Source: Bacteroidota bacterium (GTDB lineage Bacteria; Bacteroidota; Bacteroidia; Chitinophagales; Chitinophagaceae). Taken from it: a stretch of DNA of 41,369 nucleotides. Shown piece after piece: positions 1 to 8,196 of this stretch. How positions within the stretch are numbered: the first letter of the stretch is position 1; each line of letters begins with the position of its first letter. The notes below the pieces were generated by a model. The model had not been told where the DNA came from. It searched no databases and saw nothing but the letters and a program-made list of their open reading frames with translations. Location of the stretch: contig JAEYQO010000028.1 in assembly GCA_023409975.1 (NCBI GenBank), forward strand, positions 1 through 41,369. The letters run 5' to 3'. Made by a program: the position numbers and the translations under genes.

Positions 1-313
1 CTACTGTTCCACCGTTAGAGAACTGGAAGTTACCAGCGCTGGTTTTTACTGTCACATTGAATTTCTTGTTGGAACGAACCTTCAGTTCCTGTTCTGTGCT
101 TTCAACACCGTTTGCGTAGTGTGCTACAGTTGTGAAAGGAAGCGTTACGGTTGATCCGTTACCGTTGGTAGCTACGAAAGAGATTTCGAGGGCATTGCTC
201 AGGTTGAGCTGAACGGTTTGCTGGGCAGAACCGGTAGCGTTCTGAGTATTCTGAGCCTGAGCTGCTGTTGTGAACCCGATGAAAGCTGCTGCGATGATGA
301 TGATCTTTTTCAT
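1..313 (-). CDS. Small exported protein, C-terminus missing (window edge)
   Basis: The reading frame starts at an ATG at 313-311 and runs leftward out of the window, so only the first 104 codons are seen. The first 20 or so residues form a signal peptide: KK at positions 2-3, a run of Ile/Ala, then AQAQ just before the mature start. The mature part is rich in Thr, Asn, Ser and Val with alternating hydrophobic residues (QTVQLNLSNALEISFV, then ELKVRSNKKFNVTVKTSAG), which suggests a small beta-sandwich secreted or surface protein. I do not recognise a characterised family. A strong promoter and an A-rich leader upstream suggest high expression. The start is chosen because it opens directly into the signal peptide; an overlapping frame at 159-374 has no such features. 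Confidence 0.8.
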   Translation of the reverse strand, partial: MKKIIIIAAAFIGFTTAAQAQNTQNATGSAQQTVQLNLSNALEISFVATNGNGSTVTLPFTTVAHYANGVESTEQELKVRSNKKFNVTVKTSAGNFQFSNGGTV

Positions 314-363
314 GACTTTGTTTTTGTGTTTTTGTGTTTTTGTTTTTGTTTCGTTTGATGATG

Positions 364-394
364 CAAAGATTCACCCGGTTTTGAGACCTGTCAA
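364..394 (-). promoter_or_regulatory. Bacteroidota-type promoter of the exported protein
   Basis: On the minus strand TTGACA (394-389) is followed after 17 bp by AATCTTTG (371-364), a 7 of 8 match to the Bacteroidota -7 element TAnnTTTG. The predicted transcript would have a leader of roughly 45 nt before the ATG at 313. That leader contains repeated CAAAAA units (about 318-350) and almost no G. Confidence 0.7.
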
Positions 395-959
395 GGAAAA
401 CGCAGGGGTTAACGCTGGCTTTGCAAGCGGTTAACGGGTCGTTTGCAAATCAGTAGTCAGTGTATTAACCGATAGTTTGGTTGAGGGTTGTTGGAAGCCT
501 AACCCGGCCTTATTCATTAGCTGAAGATTGGTGCTGGTCTTTGGGGCCAATGTTGCCGTTCCATGGTTTAGGGTCCCGCACCTTTCATGTTTCGCAACAC
601 CGGTCGGCCCCAGAAAGGGGTCGTATGTTTGGTGGGGTAAAAAAAAGAAAATCGAAAGAATTGACTGTAATCCGCTTGATGGACCATCCTCAAAAAATTA
701 TTACCCGTAAGTGACCACTACTGAACGATTACTGAATCAGTACTGAGTGTGCCAAGAATGTGTCTGGAACATTTCTAACCGAGGTCTGACTTTACCCTGA
801 CTTTACCCTGACTCTAGCCTGACTTTACCATGGCTCTGGGGGGCTTCGCCAGGTAGTGAGTAGTCAGGTCTGCAGCAATTTGAGGTCGGTGAGCAGAGCA
901 ACACCCACAATCCGCATCTTGTCACTAACAACTGCTAACTACTTCCCCTATCTTTACCC
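395..959. other. 565-bp region without a convincing gene
   Basis: No frame here looks coding. The longest open frame (481-714, plus) has low-complexity residues and no start context. A weak hairpin (605-611 with 617-623, GA-rich loop) is visible. TGA-headed units with 11-bp spacing occur at 712-754 and 786-829 (see repeat). Directly before the gene at 960 there is TATCTTTA (about 949-956), close to a -7 element, but no well-spaced TTG box was found. Confidence 0.6.
786..829. repeat. 11-bp tandem repeat, four copies (TGACT core)
   Basis: Four head-to-tail copies of CTGACTTTACC lie at 786-796, 797-807, 808-818 (CTGACTCTAGC) and 819-829; a fifth, decayed unit may follow (830-840). A looser set of TGA-headed units with spacing 10, 11 and 11 bp starts at 712, 722, 733 and 744. 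A different array with the same 11-bp period and TGACT core lies at 15540-15605. Confidence 0.85.
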
Positions 960-2387
960 ATGCCCTTTCGTAAGCTTACTCCTGCGGATATAGATTTCTT
1001 TCGTACTGTGCTTCCGGCAGACGCTGTCCATCTCGACGATGAACAATTGAATCGTTGTGCCTCTGACCAGACAGAAGACCTCTGTTTTATTCCCGAAGTT
1101 GTTTTACAACCTTCCGGGGTAGAGGAGGTCAGTCAGATCCTCAGATACTGTAATGAGCATTTGTTACCGGTTACTCCCCGTGGTGCCGGAACCGGTCTGA
1201 GTGGCGGAGCACTTCCCGTGCTGGGAGGGGTGTTACTGGATATGAAACGGTTCAATCGCATTCTCCACCTCGATCAGAAAAACTTCCAGGTTACTACGGA
1301 ACCTGGCGTCATTACCCAGGAACTGCAGGAGTATTTACTGGAGCATGGCTTATTCTATCCGCCCGATCCGGCAAGTCGTGGCTCCTGTTTTATCGGTGGG
1401 AATGTGTCCGAAAACTCAGGCGGACCCCGAGCTGTTAAATACGGTGTGGTGAAAGATTACGTATTGAATCTGGAGCTTGTACTTCCTTCCGGAGCGGTTA
1501 TCTGGACAGGTGCAAATGTGTTGAAGAATGCTACGGGTTATAATCTCACTCAGCTTTTGGTCGGTAGTGAGGGTACATTGGGTGTGATCACGAAAATTGT
1601 TTTGCGGCTGATTCCTTCAGTGAAACACGATCTGCTGCTGCTTGTGCCTTTTCGTTCAGCGGAACAAGCCTGTGAAGCCGTCAATGCAGTCTTCTTAGCA
1701 GGATATACCCCTTCAGCACTGGAGTTTATGGAACGCGACGCTATTGAATGGGCCATGCGCTATGTGCAGCAGGCCGTAGTGCCACTACCAGAGGACATCC
1801 AGGCGCACCTGCTGATAGAACTGGATGGTAATCACCTGGATCAGCTATATGCTGAGGCCGAGGCCATCACGGAAATCGTTAGCCGGTTTGACACCGGGGA
1901 AGTGCTCTTTGCGGACTCCAGCGAGCAGAAGCAGATGCTTTGGAACCTGCGCCGGAAAGTTGGAGAGGCTGTTAAGAGCAATTCCATCTATAAAGAAGAG
2001 GATACAGTAGTGCCGAGAGCGGCGCTGCCCGAGCTGCTCCGAATGATCAAGCAGCTCGGCCGGAAGTATGGTTTCCATTCCGTTTGTTACGGTCACGCCG
2101 GTGACGGAAATCTGCACGTCAATATCGTGAAGCAGGATATGTCGGATGACGACTGGAAGTATCGGCTACCCCTCGGCATACGGGAGCTGTTTACAGAGGT
2201 GGTTCGACTGGGGGGGACCATATCCGGGGAGCATGGCATAGGGTTGGTGCAGAAGGACTATCTCGATATCGCATTCAACGAGACACAGCTTAACCTGATG
2301 AGAGCTATCAAAAAGGTTTTTGATCCGAACGGCATTCTGAATCCCGGAAAGATCTTCAGCGACAAAAGCAATATAGACCTGGCTTAG
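960..2387 (+). CDS. glcD: FAD-linked oxidase, glycolate/D-lactate oxidase GlcD family
   Basis: 475 residues, the usual length for GlcD/D-lactate dehydrogenase-type flavoproteins, which oxidise 2-hydroxy acids (glycolate, D-lactate or D-2-hydroxyglutarate) and pass electrons to a carrier or quinone. The N-terminal FAD-binding (PCMH-type) domain shows PRGAGTGLSGG at 73-83 and the GNVSENSGGPRAVKYG stretch near 146-161. The C-terminal FAD-oxidase domain shows HAGDGNLH at 379-386, which holds metal/substrate-binding histidines in relatives, and GEHGIG at 423-428. No Fe-S partner (GlcF) is next to it, so it is probably a stand-alone enzyme. The substrate cannot be told from sequence alone. The ATG at 960 follows a TATCTTTA box by only a few bases, so the transcript may have a very short leader. 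Confidence 0.9.
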   Translation: MPFRKLTPADIDFFRTVLPADAVHLDDEQLNRCASDQTEDLCFIPEVVLQPSGVEEVSQILRYCNEHLLPVTPRGAGTGLSGGALPVLGGVLLDMKRFNRILHLDQKNFQVTTEPGVITQELQEYLLEHGLFYPPDPASRGSCFIGGNVSENSGGPRAVKYGVVKDYVLNLELVLPSGAVIWTGANVLKNATGYNLTQLLVGSEGTLGVITKIVLRLIPSVKHDLLLLVPFRSAEQACEAVNAVFLAGYTPSALEFMERDAIEWAMRYVQQAVVPLPEDIQAHLLIELDGNHLDQLYAEAEAITEIVSRFDTGEVLFADSSEQKQMLWNLRRKVGEAVKSNSIYKEEDTVVPRAALPELLRMIKQLGRKYGFHSVCYGHAGDGNLHVNIVKQDMSDDDWKYRLPLGIRELFTEVVRLGGTISGEHGIGLVQKDYLDIAFNETQLNLMRAIKKVFDPNGILNPGKIFSDKSNIDLA

Positions 2388-2424
2388 GACGTTTTATAGT
2401 AATTTCGCCGTTAGCATAAACATT

Positions 2425-3045
2425 ATGAAAAGACTTATCATCTTCATATGCCTGCTCACAGGTTTTTCGGCTACTGCACAGGAGGTTTACACCAGTTCCG
2501 GAAAGTCTGCCAATGCCCGTCAGCGGGAGCAAAAAGAGAAAGGCTTCGATGCCAGCAAGCTGATCTTTGGCGGGGGCATGGTGCTGGGTTTTGGAACCGT
2601 TACAAATATCGGAGTATCGCCTATCCTCGGATACCGCATTACAGATAATTTCGCTGCGGGTATCAGCCTGGGGTATCAGTACAACAGAATCAAAGATTTT
2701 TGGGATTTAGGAAATGGTCAGACAATGCACTACAAGGCCAACCTGTTTTCTGGTGGTGTCTGGGCCCGTTATGCCTTTTTGCAGAATTTCTTTGGGCATG
2801 TGGAGTATGAGCATAATCTGATGACCTTTTCCCGACCTGGATTTGATCCTGGTGGATCCGGCAGCATAGTTGAAGAGAAGATAAGATTTGATGCCCCGGC
2901 CCTTTTGGTAGGCGGTGGTTTCCGGCAGCCGGTCACTGAAAACTCATCCTTTGTAATTTCCCTGCTCTACGATGTTTTGCAGGAAGAATACAGCCCTTAC
3001 GGCAAAAACGTTTTCTTTCGCATGGGCTTCAACGTAGGTTTCTGA
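2425..3045 (+). CDS. Putative outer-membrane beta-barrel protein
   Basis: 206 residues. A signal peptide (KRLIIFICLLTGFSATAQ) is followed by a charged Gln/Lys/Glu segment (about 27-42). The rest is a Gly- and aromatic-rich chain of alternating residues (GYRITDNFAAGISLGYQYN, YKANLFSGGVWARYAF) ending in a terminal Phe (GFNVGF), typical of small eight- to ten-stranded outer-membrane barrels. No enzymatic motif is seen. It lies 37 bp after the GlcD-type gene and is closed by a clear hairpin terminator at 3071-3106, so the two may be one transcript. The specific family is not recognised. Confidence 0.75.
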   Translation: MKRLIIFICLLTGFSATAQEVYTSSGKSANARQREQKEKGFDASKLIFGGGMVLGFGTVTNIGVSPILGYRITDNFAAGISLGYQYNRIKDFWDLGNGQTMHYKANLFSGGVWARYAFLQNFFGHVEYEHNLMTFSRPGFDPGGSGSIVEEKIRFDAPALLVGGGFRQPVTENSSFVISLLYDVLQEEYSPYGKNVFFRMGFNVGF

Positions 3046-3070
3046 TGATGAAATAAATCAGCATTTTTCA

Positions 3071-3106
3071 GACTTTGCCCTCAAAAGGCAAAGTCTTTCT
3101 ATTTTT
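3071..3106 (+). terminator. Intrinsic terminator after the barrel protein gene
   Basis: A perfect 9-bp stem (GACTTTGCC 3071-3079, GGCAAAGTC 3087-3095) with a 7-nt loop is followed by TTTCTATTTTT. A TTG at 3075 that could extend the symporter frame lies inside this stem, which argues for the ATG at 3111 as the symporter start. Confidence 0.85.
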
Positions 3107-3110
3107 CGAT

Positions 3111-4604
3111 ATGAATTCAAGTCTACTGATCCTCATCATCCTGGGCTACTTCGCACTCCTATTGGGAATTGCTTTCTATACCTCGCGCAATTCAAATAAC
3201 GAATCCTTTTTCATCGGCAACCGGAGCAGTAAATGGTGGCTGGTAGCGTTTGGGATGATTGGTACCTCCCTTTCCGGAATGACCTTCATTTCCGTACCGG
3301 GTACGGTGGGGATGGTGGGTTTCGATTATTTCCAGGTGGTCATTGGATATTGGATCGGCTATTTTGTCGTGGCTGCAGTATTGTTGCCTATCTATTATAA
3401 GATGCAGCTCACTTCCATCTACACCTATCTGGAAAGAAGGATGGGGATGGCCTCCTATAAAACCGGTGCCCTCTTTTTTATTATTTCGCGGACCCTCGGT
3501 GCGACCCTGCGACTCTACCTGGTTATCAAAGTTCTGGAGATGTTCGTTCTGGATGATCTGGGGATACCATTTACCTACACTGCGATCATCATCCTCGCCC
3601 TCATACTGTTATATACCTACCGCGGTGGCGTAAAGACAATCGTCTGGACCGATACACTTCAAACCACGTTCATGATCGGTGCACTGATCATTTGTGTAAT
3701 CTATATCATGAATGCCCTGAATCTGGATTTTGGGAGCACCTGGCAGGCAATGGCAGCGAAGGACTACACCCGGATGCTGCAGACAGAAGATCCGCTGGCA
3801 GGAAATTATTTTCTGAAACAGATACTGGGTGGTGCTTTCATTACGATAGCCATGACGGGGCTGGATCAGGAGATGATGCAGAAGAATATCAGTGTAAGTA
3901 ATCTGAAGGATTCGCAGAAGAACATGATTACGTTCAGTTTTACCCTGCTGGCTGCCAACTTTATCTTTCTCTTGCTGGGAGGCCTGCTGTATCTCTATGC
4001 AGATGCTACAGGCATAACGGCTACGGGTGATGATATATTTCCTGCGATCGCAGTAGAGAGCGGACTGCCGTTTTTTATCACGGTTTGTTTCATGATCGGT
4101 TTGATCTCTGCGCTGTTCCCAAGTGCGGACGGAGCGCTTACCGCACTTACCTCTTCATTCTGCATCGATATCCTGGGCATGAAGCGTCGCAATGACTGGC
4201 CGGAGGCACGTAAGCAACGCTACCGTCTCATTGTTCATAATGCATTTGCCATCATCTTCCTGGGCTGTGTTTTCTTCTTCAGGGAAGTAGATCAGGGCTC
4301 GCTGATTCAGACATTGCTCGTTGTTGCAGGCTATACTTATGGACCGTTGCTGGCCCTGTTCAGCTTTGGTATTCTCACTAAACGAAAGGCTTATGAGCCT
4401 GCCGTTCCGGTTATCTGCCTGCTCTCTCCTGTGGTATGCTATATACTGAAGCAGAACGATAAAGATTTTCTGGGAGGCTATGTCATTGGCACTGAACTCC
4501 TGATTATAAACGCGGCCCTGGCCTTTGTGCTGTTATTATTATTTTCGAAGAAAGCAGATGCCATTGGGCAACAGACATTGAACGATGAAAGAACAACTTA
4601 CTAA
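3111..4604 (+). CDS. Sodium:solute symporter (SSS family)
   Basis: 497 residues, nearly all in hydrophobic helices (about 12-13 membrane segments). The N-terminus (LLILIILGYFALLLGIAFYTSR, then ESFFIGNRSSKWW) and the segment GGVKTIVWTDTLQ near the middle are typical of the Na+/solute symporter family (relatives of PutP, SGLT and sialic acid carriers). It would import a small solute with Na+ across the inner membrane; the solute is not predictable. The ATG at 3111 is chosen over an upstream TTG at 3075 because the latter lies inside a terminator stem and adds a non-hydrophobic tail. Its 3' end overlaps the next gene by 20 bp, so 3111 to about 8745 may be one long transcript. Confidence 0.9.
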   Translation: MNSSLLILIILGYFALLLGIAFYTSRNSNNESFFIGNRSSKWWLVAFGMIGTSLSGMTFISVPGTVGMVGFDYFQVVIGYWIGYFVVAAVLLPIYYKMQLTSIYTYLERRMGMASYKTGALFFIISRTLGATLRLYLVIKVLEMFVLDDLGIPFTYTAIIILALILLYTYRGGVKTIVWTDTLQTTFMIGALIICVIYIMNALNLDFGSTWQAMAAKDYTRMLQTEDPLAGNYFLKQILGGAFITIAMTGLDQEMMQKNISVSNLKDSQKNMITFSFTLLAANFIFLLLGGLLYLYADATGITATGDDIFPAIAVESGLPFFITVCFMIGLISALFPSADGALTALTSSFCIDILGMKRRNDWPEARKQRYRLIVHNAFAIIFLGCVFFFREVDQGSLIQTLLVVAGYTYGPLLALFSFGILTKRKAYEPAVPVICLLSPVVCYILKQNDKDFLGGYVIGTELLIINAALAFVLLLLFSKKADAIGQQTLNDERTTY

Positions 4605-5283
4605 GATTAAGCTCAGGGATTGGACAGAAACACGTGCACATTCAAGCTGGCAGGTGTTCAAGATTATGTCAGAATTTGTACAGGGCTTCGAATCTATGGC
4701 CAAGATCGGTCCATGCATTTCCATTTTTGGTTCCGCGCGTACCAAAGCAGGACAGAAGTACTATGAACTTACAGTGGATATTGCCAAGCGACTGGCAGAG
4801 GAGGGTTTCGGCATCATCACGGGAGGCGGTCCGGGTATTATGGAGGCAGGAAATAAAGGTGCCAGTCTTGCTGGCGGCCGCTCGGTGGGTTTGAATATTG
4901 AGTTACCCTTTGAACAAGGATCTAACCAGTATATAGATAGCGATAAGAACCTCAACTTCGACTACTTCTTTGTACGCAAGGTGATGTTCGCCAAATATTC
5001 CCAGGGATTCATCATGATGCCTGGAGGGTGGGGTACTATGGACGAATTCTTTGAGGTGGCCACTTTGATTCAGACCCGTAAGTTCACGCAGACCCCGATG
5101 ATCTGTATGGGGTCTGATTACTGGGGTGGGCTGTTCGACTGGATGAAGTCGACCATGCAGGAACAGTTTGGCAACATCAGTCCCGGCGATCTCGACCTGA
5201 TCCGTTTGTTTGATACGCCGGATGAGGTAGTAAATTACCTGCACGAATTCTACTCTCACAATAAATTACAACCGAATTTCTAG
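4585..5283 (+). CDS. LOG-family protein (Rossmann fold, TIGR00730-like)
   Basis: 232 residues. The LOG signature is complete: GGGPGIMEAGNKGA begins near residue 80 and PGGWGTMDE spans 146-154 (family pattern PGGxGTxxE). Members historically called lysine decarboxylases are nucleotide phosphoribohydrolases that release the base from AMP or cytokinin-like nucleoside monophosphates. An N-terminal extension of about 40 residues (DWTETRAHSSWQVFKIMSEFVQGFE) precedes the Rossmann core, as in the longer bacterial subgroup. The gene overlaps the symporter by 20 bp and is 3 bp from the methyltransferase, consistent with an operon. It is presumably cytosolic; the actual substrate is unknown. Confidence 0.88.
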   Translation: MKEQLTKIKLRDWTETRAHSSWQVFKIMSEFVQGFESMAKIGPCISIFGSARTKAGQKYYELTVDIAKRLAEEGFGIITGGGPGIMEAGNKGASLAGGRSVGLNIELPFEQGSNQYIDSDKNLNFDYFFVRKVMFAKYSQGFIMMPGGWGTMDEFFEVATLIQTRKFTQTPMICMGSDYWGGLFDWMKSTMQEQFGNISPGDLDLIRLFDTPDEVVNYLHEFYSHNKLQPNF

Positions 5284-5286
5284 CAG

Positions 5287-5934
5287 ATGACGGTACAATT
5301 ACTTTCCAAAACGCTCAATGACTATGCCGAGCGATACAGTACCCCTGAGCCGGAGTATCTCTACCGTCTCAACAGGGAAACGCACCAGAAAGTAGAACTG
5401 CCTGTAATGCTATCCGGCCATCTGCAGGGTAATCTCCTCCGGATGTTCAGCCAGATGATCCGACCTTCACGCATCCTCGAGATCGGAACCTATACCGGAT
5501 ACTCGGCTATCTGTATGGCTGCCGGCCTTCAGGAAGATGGATTGCTGCATACAATTGAGATTAATGAAGAGCTGCAGGACATGGCTTTTCGTTATTTTTG
5601 TGAGGCAGGGCTGGAGCAGAAGATAATTCAACACATAGGAAGGGCCGACGAGATTATACCAGGGTTGGAAGACACGTTTGATCTCGTATTCATAGATGCT
5701 GATAAACAGAACTATGAACGATATTACGAACAGGTATTTGACAAGGTTAAGGCAGGAGGATTCATACTTGCAGACAATGTCCTGTATAATGGTGAAGTTG
5801 TTTTGCCGGTATCGGAGCAGTCAAAGAATGCACAGGCCATTCATGCTTTTAATGAGCGGCTTTTGAACGACAACAGAGTGGAAATAGTGCTGCTTCCGGT
5901 GAGAGATGGCATTATGATCGCCAGAAAGAAATAG
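5287..5934 (+). CDS. Class I SAM-dependent O-methyltransferase (family 3)
   Basis: 215 residues, the usual size for the caffeoyl-CoA/catechol-type O-methyltransferase family. SAM motif I reads EIGTYTGYS (65-73), an acidic residue follows at the end of the next strand (TIEIN, 89-93), and the metal/SAM motif FIDADKQNY is at 135-143, with a second metal-binding Asp-Asn (LADN) near 161-164. It would transfer a methyl group to a hydroxyl of a small molecule using a divalent metal. The acceptor is unknown. Tight spacing on both sides (3 bp upstream, 21 bp downstream) places it in the run that continues to hpt. Confidence 0.88.
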   Translation: MTVQLLSKTLNDYAERYSTPEPEYLYRLNRETHQKVELPVMLSGHLQGNLLRMFSQMIRPSRILEIGTYTGYSAICMAAGLQEDGLLHTIEINEELQDMAFRYFCEAGLEQKIIQHIGRADEIIPGLEDTFDLVFIDADKQNYERYYEQVFDKVKAGGFILADNVLYNGEVVLPVSEQSKNAQAIHAFNERLLNDNRVEIVLLPVRDGIMIARKK

Positions 5935-5955
5935 AATTTTAATTGCCTATTGCTT

Positions 5956-8193
5956 ATGCAAAAGTGGAAGATTGTTAGCATCCTGTTGATGCTTTGTGCC
6001 GTTAACAGTGTGAGTGCGCAGAATGAATCCTTTCAGCAGCGTGCGCTGAAGTATATTGAACAGTATAAGCAGCTCGCTATTGCTGAACAGCGCAGATCAG
6101 GGGTTCCTGCTGCCATCAAACTTGCACAGGGGATTCACGAGACAAATGCTGGCGCCAGTGAGCTGGCAGTTAACGCAAACAACCATTTTGGTATCAAGTG
6201 TAAAAAAGAATGGCAGGGTGATAAGTATGCCTACACTGATGATGCACCCAATGAATGTTTTCGTAAGTATCCTGACCCTGTAAACTCCTGGAAGGACCAT
6301 TCAGATTACCTTAAGACCAATAAGCGCTATGCCGCTCTTTTCGATCTTGCTGAGATGGATTATAAAGGTTGGGCACATGGTCTGAAGCGTGCCGGCTATG
6401 CTACCAATCCAAAGTATGCCAGCCTGCTCATCAAGCTGGTTGAGGAGTATCATCTTCAGGATTATACCATCGCAGCATTAGAGCCGGTTACAGAGGAAGA
6501 TACCCGTTATGCATCGGCAGTGAACCAGGTTCCTTCTTCTCCCCGGGGTGAAGTAGTGCCCGGGAAGGACGCACCAGTACCCGCCATGGCCGTCGCTTCT
6601 CCGCTACCAGTGCCGGCAGCCATAAGTACCCCTGCAAAGACTTCTAACACTGAGAAAAAGCAGGCTGCAGCCACAGACACACGAAAATCAGGAGGAATAG
6701 GTGTTTCCTACGGTAGTACTGCTCCTGCCATGGCAGCCAATACAGCCGCTAAGAATATTCCCTCCAGAATGAAGGAAAACCCGGAGACGCCAGTTTATAA
6801 TGAGATCGTAAGAGTAAACGACCTGAAGGCATTCTATGCGCAAAAAGGAACTATCCTACTCAGCCATGCCATTCAGCACAATATCCGCTATGCAAGATTG
6901 CTGGAGCTTAATGATCTTGCGGATGCTCCCCTGGAAGCGGATATGTACATCTACCTCGAGAAAAAGCATACCACAGGTAATTCGGAGACGTATACTGTTG
7001 AGGAAGACGAATCCCTGATTCAGATTGCCCAAAAGGAGGGAATACAACTGAAGTATCTTAAAGCATATAACAAGCTGGGGGCGAATGAGGAACCCATGCC
7101 AGGTTCCGTGCTCTACCTACTGGATTATGCGCCCTCCAAGCCAGCAACCCGGGCCCGCTCTACAGCGCCAAAACCCGTTACGCCGGTAACAATTGCTGCG
7201 GCACCCAGACCTCCGGTTACACCTAAACCAGAAGCGGCCCCTGTTGAGCAGGTAAAGAAGATTGTCAGAGATATTGTCGAGCCTTTAAAATCCCTGGCAA
7301 CCGGGAGTGGTCTGCCATCAGAAGAAAAGGACGTTCCCGAAACACCGCAACCCGTAGAAGTGCCGGCGCTACAGGCAGAAGCGGAACCGGTTTTAGCTGA
7401 CGTTAAAAACGACGGTCCCGAAGCCGCTTCAGCACCGGAAACTAATGTGGAGCCGATAAAATTGGCAGCAGAAAGTGAAGGCGCGGGGACCGAGCCTTTA
7501 GTGACTGAACAGGCAACTGTAAGTAGGCCTTCTTTACTACCAACCGCGACTCTCGTTGCCGGCACTCCCGCAACCTTACCGGAAGACGTCAGGAAACCAG
7601 CACCAGTTCCGGAAGAACTTCCTGCTAGCGATGAAATAGCATACGCGCCACTTGCGCCAGTAGTGGAAGAAGCAACACCAGAACCTGTGTCTAAACCGGT
7701 TATTGAAGATCCAATCGCTGCAGATACGACAGCCACCATCGCATCCGAGGCATCCGTTGCTGAGTTTAATATTGCCAATGAGCCCGCTGTAGAGGAAAAG
7801 ATGGCCGCAGCACCCGTTGATGCTCCTCCTGCGGAGGAGAAAAAGTCTGCAGGTCCTTCTGAAACCGTTTCAGAAGCCCTACCTGCGACACCGGTAGGAC
7901 CGCAGGATGAGTTCACCCGGCTGAAAGCGAAACTGGATAAAGTAGTGTATGCCAGTCCCGCCGCAGAACCGGCTAAAGAAAAACCGACTGAACCAGAGGC
8001 CGCCTCCACACTCGAAAAGGAAATAACCGCGGAAGCCACAGATAACCTCAAGAAACTGTATACAGTTAAAAAGGGAGATACCGCATTCGGCATCGCGAAG
8101 AAGCACAAAATCACGATGAAGCAGTTGATGGACTGGAATGATCTTGATTTCAAAGCGATCAAACCCGGGCAGCAGCTCAAAGTAAAACCCTGA
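5956..8193 (+). CDS. Exported glucosaminidase with three LysM-type domains and long linker
   Basis: 745 residues from the ATG at 5956; a TTG two codons upstream is a worse start. A signal peptide (VSILLMLCAVNSVSAQ) precedes a glucosaminidase (GH73-type) domain, about residues 25-165, with AAIKLAQGIHETNAG (catalytic Glu context) and NNHFGIKCK. It should cut peptidoglycan between GlcNAc and MurNAc in the periplasm. Two degenerate LysM-like modules follow (about 285-400, NDLKAFYAQKG... and YTVEEDESLIQIAQ), then a linker of about 300 residues rich in Pro, Ala, Glu and Val, then a canonical LysM at the C-terminus (YTVKKGDTAFGIAKKH). The LysM units likely hold it to peptidoglycan. The antisense open frame at 7125-8210 is a by-product of the linker's codon use. 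Only 3 bp separate it from hpt. Confidence 0.9.
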   Translation: MQKWKIVSILLMLCAVNSVSAQNESFQQRALKYIEQYKQLAIAEQRRSGVPAAIKLAQGIHETNAGASELAVNANNHFGIKCKKEWQGDKYAYTDDAPNECFRKYPDPVNSWKDHSDYLKTNKRYAALFDLAEMDYKGWAHGLKRAGYATNPKYASLLIKLVEEYHLQDYTIAALEPVTEEDTRYASAVNQVPSSPRGEVVPGKDAPVPAMAVASPLPVPAAISTPAKTSNTEKKQAAATDTRKSGGIGVSYGSTAPAMAANTAAKNIPSRMKENPETPVYNEIVRVNDLKAFYAQKGTILLSHAIQHNIRYARLLELNDLADAPLEADMYIYLEKKHTTGNSETYTVEEDESLIQIAQKEGIQLKYLKAYNKLGANEEPMPGSVLYLLDYAPSKPATRARSTAPKPVTPVTIAAAPRPPVTPKPEAAPVEQVKKIVRDIVEPLKSLATGSGLPSEEKDVPETPQPVEVPALQAEAEPVLADVKNDGPEAASAPETNVEPIKLAAESEGAGTEPLVTEQATVSRPSLLPTATLVAGTPATLPEDVRKPAPVPEELPASDEIAYAPLAPVVEEATPEPVSKPVIEDPIAADTTATIASEASVAEFNIANEPAVEEKMAAAPVDAPPAEEKKSAGPSETVSEALPATPVGPQDEFTRLKAKLDKVVYASPAAEPAKEKPTEPEAASTLEKEITAEATDNLKKLYTVKKGDTAFGIAKKHKITMKQLMDWNDLDFKAIKPGQQLKVKP

Positions 8194-8196
8194 TTT

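Noticed and set aside
605..623. Hairpin in the left gene-free region as a terminator
   Set aside because: Seven-bp stem with a mismatch-like G-U and no following T-run.
481..714. 77-codon plus-strand open frame
   Set aside because: Poor composition, ends in the repeat area, no start context or similarity.
3075..3110. TTG start extending the symporter
   Set aside because: The TTG lies inside the stem of a terminator; the ATG at 3111 opens the hydrophobic N-terminus.
5950..5955. TTG start two codons before the glucosaminidase ATG
   Set aside because: ATG at 5956 gives the same signal peptide with a standard start.
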